This document shows positions 11,641 through 22,516 of a stretch of 64,000 nucleotides of DNA, in pieces; the first letter of the stretch is position 1; each line of letters begins with the position of its first letter. The stretch comes from Plantago ovata (Eukaryota; Streptophyta; Magnoliopsida; Lamiales; Plantaginaceae). Location of the stretch: NCBI GenBank assembly GCA_028274465.1, contig CM051457.1, forward strand, positions 35,781,980-35,845,979, read 5' to 3'. The notes beneath the pieces were generated by a model. That model worked only from the letters and a program-made list of their open reading frames with translations, was not told the origin of the DNA and searched no databases. The translations under genes and the position numbers were made by a program.

Positions 11641-14488
11641 TGTTAAGTCACTTTCATCTCAATATATAAGTACGGGTATAATCTCCTTAATACTAAATGT
11701 CCCACTTAGGTAGCCAGTACTAATTGTCCTTTTTAAGTAGCGCATATCACTTTCTTCCTTGATCCTGAGTCACATAAAGTGGGGGTTAGGGGTGTTAATG
11801 CAATATGATTGATTTGTCGTATCGTCAAACCAGAGCAAGGACACTTCATTGAAAGGTGGTACGTATTTCAACTTCCTTGCGTCATCTTAAGAGGTGTTCG
11901 TAAGAGTAATTCATACGTTAATTTTGGGATTTGAGCCCTTTCATAAGCATTGGTTGTCCTTAAGTCGATCTAATGACAAGTGTAAATTCCATAATATACC
12001 ACGTGGTGATAGTAGCCCAATATATGTTTAGAGGGCTTGTTCCATATCCAACTAGGGGTATCTTCATGTATATACCAGAATATGCATGTGCTTGGTGGCA
12101 TTTCCCGTGGTACACCATTGGATGGTCCATCTCTCGGACTAAGTTTTGTCCACAAGAGGTTATTCTGAGCACACTTCACTTTTCTGGGTCATAACTCGCA
12201 TAGGTGCGGACCTCGTGGTCCTGATGTTACATAGGACTGAGAAATACAATTTCATGATCATGTGACTTGAGTAGTGCCAATCTCCTTGATTCTAATCGAG
12301 AAGTGGAGACATGTTGAAACTTGGAAAATTGGTGTCCTTCCACAGTGGTGCTCTTGGCGAGGTCCACTATGGTTCTTATTCTGGACCTACTTTTAGGTTA
12401 ATTTCCTCGTATAGTCCCAATGACCTTTTTTTCTTATGTTGGGAGGTCCATAAGTGAGTCCAGCGGAAATGAGACCGACTTAATTTGTCCCAAAGTCTTT
12501 CAAACACCCACAAATATAGGCCATATCGCCCTAATTTGCCTTAAGAAATTTTATAATAAATTGAACATATTTTAATATCATCATAATCGACATGTAACAT
12601 GCTAATTCATAACGAGAATCACTTACTTATTTGAGATGGAAAATGAAGTAAGGGGCACGCTGGAATTGATATTGGTGGCCTACCCAACACTAGAGAGAAG
12701 TACTTTCCGACCACAATGCACAAGATAGAACTTACATTACACTGTTTAAATATCTTTCTTTGCATTGTGGTCCGTCCGTCAGGTAGTGGCTTATAATTTT
12801 AGAATCTCATCATCACTTGTGTTTCTGTTTCTTGCTCAGACTTTACTTCGAGGCCGACTATATCTGCCTTATCACATTCCTTTTTGCTTCTAGATCCCTA
12901 CTTTTCCATACCTTGTCCCATGACCATGTGTTTGATGTAAGCATTTCATTCAAGATGTTTTGAATATGTTTCGCTCCTAAAGTTTAAGCATCGATCTAGT
13001 TTGGGATGGACCACCAGATATTGGTAACTAATTCGAGAATCAAATTTATTCCATAACATTTGCTTTCAAATTTCAATATGTGTGTCTTTGGCATGGGGTA
13101 CAGATGAGAACGTTTACGGTTGATGTAAAGAAGATTAAGATAGTATTTTTTTCAAGGTAAGAATTTGTAACTTTTGAGGAATATAATTGTGTTTGTTTTA
13201 AGATTTTAATGGTATTATTTTATATGGATTGTAAATTATATTGTTTGAGTATTTTAGACGTTTTATTAATTTATTTATTTTTAAAACGGCAAAAAAGGGA
13301 TTTTTATTAATAAAGAGCATAAGACATGCTCCAGAACGAACTTACGACTGAATTACACGTTACAGGCTACGGATTATTGCAAATATTACTTGAGTTCGCA
13401 GCAAATCACAACAAGAACCACGACCACACCACACCGGGAAAAAAAGAGACAAAGTTAAAATGTGACCCAAAGAGTCGGATAACCTTTGGGTTAGCTTTCC
13501 GCTTAATTCGGCAATTCCCTAATTTCTTAACCCTTCTCGCTCTGTTCTTCATTTACTGTTTTCCAAGTCGATACTAAAAACAAATAACAAAAATGAAATG
13601 AAATGAAACCAAAAAAAAAAAAGAAAAGTAGTTGATATTTGAATTGGGCCTATTTGGCGGAGTTGGTCCTCCAAAGTCCAATCCAGTCCGCGTATTTGCA
13701 CAAGTCTCATCCATCAGACCAATTGGATTTTACAAAACTTGTGAACGGAAAATTGCAACCCAATATATTTTTATACAAACAAATTCACTTACTACTAGTC
13801 TCATAAATGAAAGTGTTTTGACAATGATTTTTCTTCCTTTTTTTTCTTCTTATTCTCAGATAAAATAAAAGGAAATCTCGTACTCTTGTATTGTTGGAAC
13901 TTTAATCACACCGGGAATGGGAGAGTTAAATGAAACAAGATAGAGTGATAATTGTTAACATCATCTAACAATGGTAAAAATAAACTTGTACATATTAAAA
14001 CTTGTACATTAACATATGCTGAAATATAATAATAAAAAAATTTACAAAGTAAATTTTCCTATCTTTCTTTCTTTATGCCAAGAAACTCTAGAATGGTGAC
14101 GAACAACAAGAAATGGTGAGTGAAGTCGATGGTTGGACCATCTCTCCTTAAGACAAATACTTGCCCCGTTCATGGTGCTTACGGAATTATGGTATGTCTC
14201 GTAGGAGCACTCAAATAGTCAAATATGGCGAACTTATTTTGACTATGTTTGAGTGCAAAGAGAAAACCAAATGATAAGAAAATTATCAAATGGGTTGAAT
14301 TGGTGTTAGAGAAATGAATCTCCTTCTATATTTATACTTCTAATCAAGAGGTTTCGCTGAAAGTGTGCAAAAAAACCCTTTAGAAAGATTTCAATAAATT
14401 TTTACACAACTATTCATAATTAAGAGTCATACAGTTTTGAAAAGCAACCATTTTACCAAAAGTCACAAAAATTCGCCACCTTTGATGC
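11641..14488. other. intergenic sequence, nothing recognised
   Basis: Short ORFs near 11960-12194 and 13326-13868 show no domain, repeats or codon pattern that I can recognise. The strand composition from about 11640 to 13000 is less AT-rich than the flanks and may be an old unrecognised repeat. Confidence 0.4.
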
Positions 14489-14640
14489 CATGGAACGAGT
14501 CCGACATACACATCACCGGGGGTTGTTCCAGTGGCACAAATGCTAGAGCTCTAACCAAGAGGTCCCATGTTTGAACCCCTCGTCTCCCGATGTAAGTTTT
14601 GGAATTTGGAACCTTTGTGAAATCATCACATATATACTAA
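14489..14640 (+). mobile_element. SINE-like unit with pol III A and B boxes
   Basis: The sequence GTTGTTCCAGTGGCACAAATG (from 14522) resembles a tRNA-derived A box, and GTTTGAACCCC (14569-14579) matches the B-box pattern GTTCRANNCC, about 45 bp apart. This layout is typical of tRNA-derived plant SINEs. No cloverleaf tRNA can be drawn. Ends and target duplication were not resolved. Confidence 0.45.
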
Positions 14641-16234
14641 TTCAAATGGTTTATTTGTGCAATAATGTTTCATTTAATTTGAGTGATTATTTACACTAAA
14701 TACAATGAATTACACATTTTTTCCAACAATGCTACTTACATTTTAGTTGTACATTTTAAACCTCATTTGATTTTCCCATGAATTTTAACACAATGGATCC
14801 AACCGCATTTGAACGAATTCAATCATTCATGTGTTGATCAACTTGTGCATTAATCACCTTTCACCAAATGAAATTTTAGTGACTTAATGCTTTAGTGATT
14901 TCAATTTCAAGAAATGAAAATACACGGTCGTGAAAATCTTGTTTCCAACGTGTTGGACCCATATGACCAATATATCGAACGAATTGAAAGCTCATTCATT
15001 TCACTAATATTTCCGACACGTATGGATCCAAAATTTTCTCAATGAATAATAAAGAATGTGTTTGAGTTATGTGTGACTTGTGTGATATCATATTGCTACG
15101 TGACCATATAACATCTAATAAATGCTAAATACGACATGTGAATCGTGTGACATCATATTACTATGTGAGTCTCAACATTTAATAAATCCTAAATATATAC
15201 GACGGGACTACTTTTCAGAATACATTTTGATTAAAAATCATTGTCCCGACTAGTGGCGGATGTATGTATGAGCCAGCTAGCTGTGGGTGCCCTTGCACCC
15301 ACAACTATTTTTCTTTTCTTCATTATATTACGTAAAAAAAATATTTTGCACCTATAACACTAAATTTTTTGCACCCATATCAATTTATAAAATCTATTTT
15401 TAAACATCAATGGAGGTTAGAGTGGTGAAAAAAGATCATTTTTAATTAACATTATTGAAAAATTCATCTATCTTACTAATTTTAAGTTAAGACTCAGTGT
15501 TTTAGTATAAAATATATAATCAATGTATATTAAGAAAGATGTTTTATTACAAAATTATTCATGAAACTAATAAATATATTGATTTGATTTGATTCCAAAC
15601 TGCAAAAATTTTTCATCTACTCCAATATTTGTATGATTTAATTGATTATTAGTTAGTCTCCCTAATAACAAAATAGGGCCACTTAGATCAACAATAACAT
15701 TTTAGGCCATGAATTTGACTTTGCAAGAACTAAGATACTGTAGCAAAATGGGACTTTGAGAGAGTCAAACACCCTTTAGTCTCAGGCCTAAAATGTAATT
15801 TTAAAATTAACCTTTTGGCCTAAAATGTAATTGAATTTCAATAAAAAAGTAATTTTAAAACTATTTTTTTACCACATTAATTTTAGTAAAAGTAATATTT
15901 TACCATAGTAATTTCTTTTATACTATTTCTATTTAACTTCATACATTAAAATATATAATATATGGTGTCAAATGTTTTTTATAATGACGCATATATATAT
16001 CAGTCATTTAATTTATTCAAGTTATTACTTGTTACTTGTTAGAAATACTTTTATTTGCAAGTGAATTTCATTTTATTCCTATTTTCGAACTTCATTCATT
16101 CACTCAATTTTCTTAAAAAACTAAATCACTCTATATTTTAGGGCTAATACTTGAAAAAACAATAAGTTTACGAATAATCAAAACTTTATACATTAAAAAA
16201 ATAGAAGGCACTATTACTAAGTATACTAAGTTGA
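14641..16234. other. AT-rich intergenic sequence
   Basis: No gene is seen. One segment near 15247 begins TAGTGGCGGATG and contains a perfect 8-bp hairpin GTGGGTGC/GCACCCAC (15284-15303), a combination often met at the ends of small plant DNA elements, but no matching second end was found. Confidence 0.4.
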
Positions 16235-16740
16235 ATTTTACACCCAAACCTTTGACAAAAGTTAGATTTTACCTCCAAACCTAAAGCCGCTAATTAAACA
16301 ACCTCCAAACCTTTGCGAAAAGTTAGAATCTACCCTGAATTTATCTAAATTATCATAACTAACAACTAATCACATCATAAACTCATTAAAAATATAAAAA
16401 AACTAAAAAGAAAAATTAAAAAGCTAAAAAAACTCATTTACAAATAAAAAAAATTAAAAAGAAAAAGTTTAAAACTTGAATAATGGCAAACGATTGGACT
16501 GGAATTTAGAGGAAGCTAGGGACTTATATTGGAAATAGATTTTGTTGTAGTTTTTATTTTAGCTTTTAAATTTTTAATGAGTTAATGATGTGATTAGTTG
16601 TTATTTATAGTAATTGTATGACGAATTCGGGTAGATTATAATTTTGATAAAGGTTTGGAGGTTATTTAGACTTCGTAATAGGTTTGGGGATAAAATCTAA
16701 ATTTTTTCAAATGTTTGGATGCAAAAGTTAACAAGGAATT
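16235..16740. mobile_element. foldback-type element with roughly 190-bp imperfect terminal inverted repeats
   Basis: The left arm (from about 16239) reads TTTTACACCCAAACCTTTG; the right arm, read on the minus strand from about 16730, reads TTTTGCATCCAAACATTTG. Both continue through TAGATTTTA, CCTCCAAACCTTT, AATCTACCC and ACAACTAATCACATCAT to AACTCATTAAAAAT. Each arm carries two internal copies of CCAAACCTTTG followed by a TTAGA-like block. About 100 bp of spacer lie between the arms. No coding capacity and no clear target duplication were found; a MULE-derived MITE is the most likely class. Confidence 0.6.
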
Positions 16741-17737
16741 AACTTTAAAAAACAATTATGCCCCGTTTGGTTGGGTGTATTTGCACTCAAACTGCACCCG
16801 AAACACACTGAAATTGCCGAATACGCTGTTTGTTTTTTAAGTTTAGAATGTGTGTTCTGGCTGGACCGGTTAGGCCGGAAAAATTGGACCGTGCATTTTG
16901 GAGGCCCAAAACACACTTCTTTTTCATACATGCCTTTCTAATGTATGAAAAATGTGCATGGTCAAGTGCATATAAATTGGGCATACTATTTACAAGAATG
17001 CCACTGAAAAATTAAAACGAAAATAAAATCTGATAATTGGAGTGTATATATTTTACCCGCCAGATCTTTCCATTCACAATCTAGGTTTCAGCAGTCGAGA
17101 GCAGCCGCCGAATCTTCCCGTTCAGGCCGTCGAAGGTAATTTGGTCTGAATTTCAGTAATCCGACTCGGAATTCCTTCCTCTATAATTCTATCTTTTCGA
17201 TTCTTCTAATGGTAAAGTAACGACTGAGAATTTTGGAGTTTTCTGTGGTATTGCAGTTTGAGCAATTTCAGTGTTGATTTGAGCTTGGAAACCATGGATT
17301 CTGAAACTGCTGCTGTAAGTCCGACGCAAACTTTGATTTCTGGGTTTTATCGTGTTCAATTCTACTGTTTGTTTTCTCAATGCTTGTAGTTGTTTTGTCT
17401 GTACAGAACCCATTAATTGTGTACATTTGTTTGTTGTACAATACCTGAAGTTTTATGTACATCTTTTGTGCTACCTTGTATGTGTTGCAAATGAGGTTTT
17501 TGTGTTCATGGTTTAGGGCTGAGATTCAATAGATTTTAAAGATCTGTACATCTTTGAAATGATACTAGTACATGAGAAAATAATTTCTTGTTTAAATTAT
17601 CCTCCTTCAAAGTAATGTACTTTCTGATATTTGTCTCTGTCTCTCTGTGATGCGTTGTTGTATTGGCATGGAAAATATAGATGAAAGACTGTTTACCAAT
17701 TAGTAGGCCACATGTTTTACTAACTTAATCGGGTTAT

Positions 17738-19204
17738 GTGTTCAAGATTTTACACCGGAGGTTGTTTTTGCGGCGAATAATTGTTGTTACCATTGGAATG
17801 ATGGCTGTAATGATGTTGTATTATCAAAAACACGTGCTTCCTCGACTGTCCCGTAAACGCAGACTCCATATTAGGTATAGTATGACTCGTAAGAGAAGCT
17901 GTCAGCTTAGATACATTAAGAGACTAACAGACACAAATGATACAATCACAAAAAACGTGCTTAGAATGGATAGGTCGGCATTTCGCCAGTTCTGTGATCT
18001 GCTTGTCAATGAGGGTGGTCTTAAGGACAGTAAACATGTTACCATCCAGGAAAAAGTAGCATGTTTCCTTGTTATTATAGGTCACCACTTCAAATACAGA
18101 GTTATCCAATTTGCTTTCCGTCGTTCTGGCCACACAATTAGTCATTCATTTCATGAAGTACTGAGAGTTGTCCTACGGTTGCATGATGTGCTCATGTCCC
18201 GCCCTCAACCAGTAACAACAAACTGCGAAGACGACCCTTGGCTGCATTTTGAGGTATACTTGAATATAACTGTAGTCTTGATATGTTATTTGAGTTTTAT
18301 ACCTCTAATAACAGATCAAATAAACTATTATATGTTTTTTGTTTCATCTTTTTATTGATTATTTTTCTTTATGCAGGGTTGTCTTGGAGCATTAGATGGA
18401 ACCTATATAAAGGTTTTAGCACCTTTACACAAGCAGGCCATGTATCGTAATAGGAAAGGCCAAGTCACAGTTAATGTGCTAGGTGTATGTGACCATGAAA
18501 TGAAGTTTGTCTACGTACTTACTGGTTGGGAGGGTTCGGCAGCAGATGCCAAAGTTCTAGGTGATGCAATGGATAGGGAAAATGGCTTCCAAGTGCCAGC
18601 AGGTGTTGGTTTAAAACTTTTTGCTATCTACTCTTGACTGCGTATATCTGATTTACAGTTTTTTATTTGTTAACTATTAACATATAGATTTGTATTTGTT
18701 CCAGATTGCTATTACCTAGTTGATGCTGCTTATGCAAACGCCCCTGGCTTCCTCGCTCCTTTTCGGAGCACACGATATCATCTTTAGGAATGGGGCCACG
18801 GCGGAGTTGCACCACAAAATCATAAAGAGTATTTCAACATGAAATACTCATCTGCTAGAAATATTATTGAGAGGTCATTCGGTCTTTTGAAGAAGAGATT
18901 TGGGATCCTAAGATCTCCTTCATTTTATCCTCTAGAGACTCAAAATGAAATAATTTTGGCTTGCACACTGATTCACAACTTCCTTCGTAATGTGAGCAAA
19001 GATGATCTGTTAACTGTTGAGGATGATGAGGTCGAAGCTGACATGGATGGTTACATTCCATAGGATGAATTACCTGCAGATATGTAGGATGATGAACCTG
19101 CAATTCATGGTGTTGCAAGGACTACAGCTTGGAAAGAAAAGAGACAAAATATGGCACACGACAAGTTTGTGAACTGGCGTGTTCAGAGAAATAATAGGCA
19201 GTAG
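17738..19204 (+). pseudogene. PIF/Harbinger DDE transposase (HARBI1-like), with nonsense codons
   Basis: The protein would be the nuclease that cuts PIF/Harbinger ends. Three exons join in phase: 17738-18253, 18377-18602 and 18705-19204, with GT..AG introns (GAG/GTATAC, GCAG/GTGTTG; acceptors ATGCAG and TTCCAG). The N-terminal helical region contains RMDRSAFRQFCDLL and FRRSGHTISHSFHEVL. The catalytic residues are all present: D in GALDGTYI, D in YYLVDAAYANAPGFLAP and E in ARNIIERSFGLLKKRF. Exon 3 has three in-frame TAG codons (18785, 19061 and 19085) before the natural-looking end. The ORF opens at a weak start and an upstream exon is possible. It is the counterpart of the open but DDE-degenerate gene near 47 kb. 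Confidence 0.85.
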
Positions 19205-19489
19205 AGATAGTTTCTCTCACAATGTTATGAATTATGTGAAACTAGATTCAGATATTCGAGATTCTGAGATTGTGCTAATTAATGGTGTGCTGTAGAATGT
19301 CTTTAAGTTTCTTGTTCTTTTTAATTGGATTGAATTATCGTGGTAATGGCCTTTGCATCTATATGAGATATATCATAATGTTTTCTGTGAATCTATCTTT
19401 CATTGAAACATACCTAAATAATTAGGTACATTGGTATGTTAATTTTTTTTTCATTTATATGTTTCTGATTTTGATTTCGGCTTTAACAG

Positions 19490-20653
19490 AATACTGAGAG
19501 CAACGGGAGCTTACCATAGAGTGGTCTAGGAACAGAGGATGTCCACGATGCAAGTCGGAAAGGACAAGGAAGTGGAGGCTACAGGCCGTGGACTTTTGAT
19601 GAGGAGAAATGTCTGATTGAGGGAATGAAGAAGGCTAAGTTTGCTGGCCTTAAGTCCCCGCAAGGCTTCAAGCCAGGTGGCTTCCAGTACTTGCAGGTTC
19701 ACTTGAGGAAGCATTTTCCTGGTATTGACTTGAGGATCAAACCTCAGATTAAGAACCGTGTTCGGAGCATGAGGGACAAGCATAAGGCTGTCCTGGAACT
19801 CAGTGAAAAATCAGGGATGGGCTGGTGTGATATCAAGGAGTTTGGATGTAGTGATGACATATGGCGTGCTGCTTGCCAGGTATCATTTCAGATTGTTCTT
19901 GGCAGTTTGTATCTCCAGTTATTAATGTTCATTTTCTGTTTTTTTTAGAAGTTATATTAGTTAATTGCTCGTACTTCATATTGGTTAAATTCTTAATGTC
20001 ATGTGTGTCTTCTAGAAACATAAGGTTCTTAACAAGATCAAACGTGAGAAATATGTTTTCTTTGAGGACTGGTGTGAGATATATGGCACAGACAGGGCTC
20101 GTGGTGAGGGTGCTAGGGGATTTGCTGAAGCTAAAGAGAAGCTTCTTGTTAGTGATGATGAGTATTTCAGTGATGATGCTGAGGAAACTGCTGAAGGTGG
20201 TGACGATTCGATGAATGCTGATGGAAATGTTGATGCCAACTCCGGAAAGAAACGTCGAGTTCTTGATGAAATGGATTCGAACAGGAACTTCAAACGTAAC
20301 AGGAAGGGAAAGGTAGGCCGTGGACAGAATGAGGTCTCAAACTTTAGCACTATGATGACTGGTCTGGGGAAAATTCTCAAACAAGCAGTAGAGTCCATGA
20401 ACGGCCCAATAATCATTTCAAATACCCCAGTTCCGATGAACAAGGCTGAAAGATTCAGACTATGAGAAGTCACATGGATAGCTTTTACGCACTTCCTCCA
20501 AAGGCTAGATACTGCATGATTAAGAAGCTTCTGCATGATGATAATATGCTTGATGACTTTCTTGCTATGGAATACAATGACATGGAAGAGTGGGTTATGA
20601 ATGAGGTTCTGACTTCTGGGGAGATATGGGGTACTAATCTAGACAATCCTTAA
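19490..20653 (+). pseudogene. Myb/SANT-like protein of the PIF element (ORF1), broken
   Basis: PIF/Harbinger elements carry a second protein with a Myb/SANT-type DNA-binding domain that partners the transposase. Here exon 19490-19879 encodes YRPWTFDEEKCLIEGMKKAK, then RKHFPGIDLRIKPQIKNRVRS and GMGWCDIKEFGCSDDIWRAA. After a GT..AG intron, exon 2 (from 20016) starts KHKVLNKIKREKYVFFEDW and runs into acidic and basic linkers (SDDEYFSDDAEE, GKKRRV). An in-frame TAG lies near 19517. Around 20463 the frame changes: homology continues in another frame as SFYALPPKARYCMIKKLLHD to the end at 20653. An ATG with GTAAGT at 17294-17320 would join in phase to 19490, which would place the transposase gene inside an intron; this is speculative. 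Confidence 0.75.
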
Positions 20654-20984
20654 ACGTGTGGATTCATGCATGTGGGAGGGTTTTGGCAGTGGATTATGAA
20701 ACAAGCAATTAGTTCTGGATGCTTCCTTAACAATTAAACAATTTGGACGCATATTTGCTTTTGACCACTTGCTTTCTTTTGTATTGTGTCAAGTATTGGC
20801 ATTCTTTTGTTTCACCTCTCATATGCTGAAAATGTAAACGCAAATTATGTCCGAATTTAGTATTAAATGTTGTAGTTTCTGATTGTTGTTTGATGATTCG
20901 TTTTCATATTTATTTTTGCTGATTTAAATTTACTATTATAAGCATGTTTAACTATTTAATTGGACTCGTACAACATTTAATTGG

Positions 20985-22404
20985 ACTCTTAAGGTCCATA
21001 GGATTTTAGAATTTTAAGGACATTGTAAAAGAGGAACGTTTGCTGATGACTTAGATAGGTGTTAGATAAGTTATTTCTTTTGTGGATGACGTATTTTATT
21101 TTCTGAGAAGAAAATATCTTATTGACACATTTGTGTATGACGTATTTTATTTTCTGAGAAGAAAATATCTTATTGACACAATTGCGTATGATGTATTTTA
21201 TTTTCTGAAAAGAAAATATCTTATTGATGCTTAGCTTTAATTAATCTTATTTTCTGAAAAGAAAATGACCTATTGAAGCATTTGCTGAAGATGTATTTTG
21301 TTTATTACAAACAAATTATTGAAGACTTTTGAAGATCTGAAGACTTGAAGATTGCTGAAGACTGGTAAGGCACGTGTTGCTCAGAAAGTGAAATTTTCAG
21401 CAACAGCATTGCATAAGTGAAAATATGAAAGACAGAGTAGGTTGTGCTTGCTGAAACTGAGAATGAACACTTGCTGATGAACATATGTGACCTCTTGCTG
21501 AATGTACGTGATTTTGCGCTCCAATGTTACTGTTTGAATTCTATTCAAATGTGCATTTAATGCAAAGCTTACACGCGAAGGACATGAAGACTAGAAGACA
21601 AACAAAGGTTGCTGCTGGAAAGTACAAAAGCAAGATAGTGACATGTTAAGGAACAAAAGCCTTAGGATTTGAAATTCAAACGGCTCCTTACTTGCACTAT
21701 AAATAGAGGTCATCCGGTAAAGAGTTGAAGTGTGTCAACAACGTGATCAAACTCTCACTTGTGCTTAAAAACTCACAAACCTTCAAACACTCTTACTGCC
21801 ATTGATCCGTTCCAAGACTTAAAGCTTGAAAAAGCTACTTGTGAAGAAGTAGAACAAACTCGGCTAAGAAATTAGTTAAGTGTTCTTTCTTTCGAAAAAG
21901 AACAAGTCTTGACACCAGAAACAATCAAACTTGTTTACTGCAAAGTATTCCAAGTTGTGTTTCTTAGATTACTTGTTGTAACTGAATAAGTTATAATTAA
22001 GTCATCTCACCCCAAAACTCTCTAACTGAAAATACACCCTTTCAGGCGTGATATTCAGGGGGAACTTAATCGAGATACCACTATAAAAGCGTTTGTGTGA
22101 TTTACTTACTGCATTTAGCTTTCAGCAAATTATATCTGTTTGTACACAGTCACTCACTTCACTTGCTGAAACCCTTTACTTGCTGAAAAAGCACTTATTG
22201 TTTCAAAGACTTCCGCTCTCTGATTTTAAGTATCAGCAAACCAAGCTACTGTAAAGTATCTTACGCTTGCTGAGAAAGTTAAGTATCAGCAACCTCATTA
22301 CTGAAAAGTAATAAGTACTTGCTGAGAAAGTTTTAAACGACAAAATTTTGAAAAGACTATTCACCCCCCCTCTAGTCTTTTCTTGTTGTTTAAAGGGACC
22401 AACA
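20985..22404 (+). repeat. 5' LTR of copia copy A, truncated
   Basis: Compared with the 1,739-bp LTR of copy C, the first 60-70 bp are missing; homology starts at ACTCTTAAGGTCCATA (20985). The 51-bp tandem units with a TTTTCTGAGAAGAAAA hairpin occupy about 21085-21260. The promoter TATAAATA lies at 21698-21705. A 202-bp block present in the other LTRs is absent after 22073. The LTR ends GGGACCAACA at 22404. Confidence 0.9.
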
Positions 22405-22406
22405 AG

Positions 22407-22418
22407 TGGTATTAGAGC
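22407..22418 (+). other. primer-binding site, copy A (one mismatch)
   Basis: TGGTATTAGAGC follows the LTR by 2 nt. It matches the initiator tRNA-Met complement TGGTATCAGAGC used by most plant LTR elements except for one C-to-T change; copy C retains the consensus. Confidence 0.85.
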
Positions 22419-22516
22419 AGGAGGTTCTTTAGCCTTCTGCACTGAACCTAGATCCCCTTAAGTGCTTTCCATAAATCACATTCACTTGATCAGTTTGGTA
22501 GTGCTTTGCTGACAGG

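Larger units (their letters stand above)
16750..20984 (+). mobile_element. PIF/Harbinger transposon, right end missing
   Basis: The left end has TTATGCCCCGTTTGGTTGGG (from about 16756), which resembles PIF/Tourist termini (TTA duplication then GGGCC-like sequence and GTTTGG). The two genes typical of the superfamily follow in the same orientation: a DDE transposase (17738-19204) and a Myb/SANT protein (19490-20653). The region 16750-17737 before them is non-coding except for a possible 21-nt first exon (ATG at 17294 followed by GTAAGT). No right terminus was found; sequence turns abruptly into a 5'-truncated copia LTR at about 20985. Confidence 0.7.

Noticed and set aside
13326..13868. Two ORFs of about 80 codons
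   Set aside because: No homology, repeats or plausible gene context.
14522..14590. tRNA gene
   Set aside because: A/B-box-like motifs are present but no cloverleaf can be formed, so SINE is the better call.
15247..15420. Small DNA transposon beginning TAGTGGCGGATG
   Set aside because: Only one end and a short hairpin are visible; no second terminus or target duplication.
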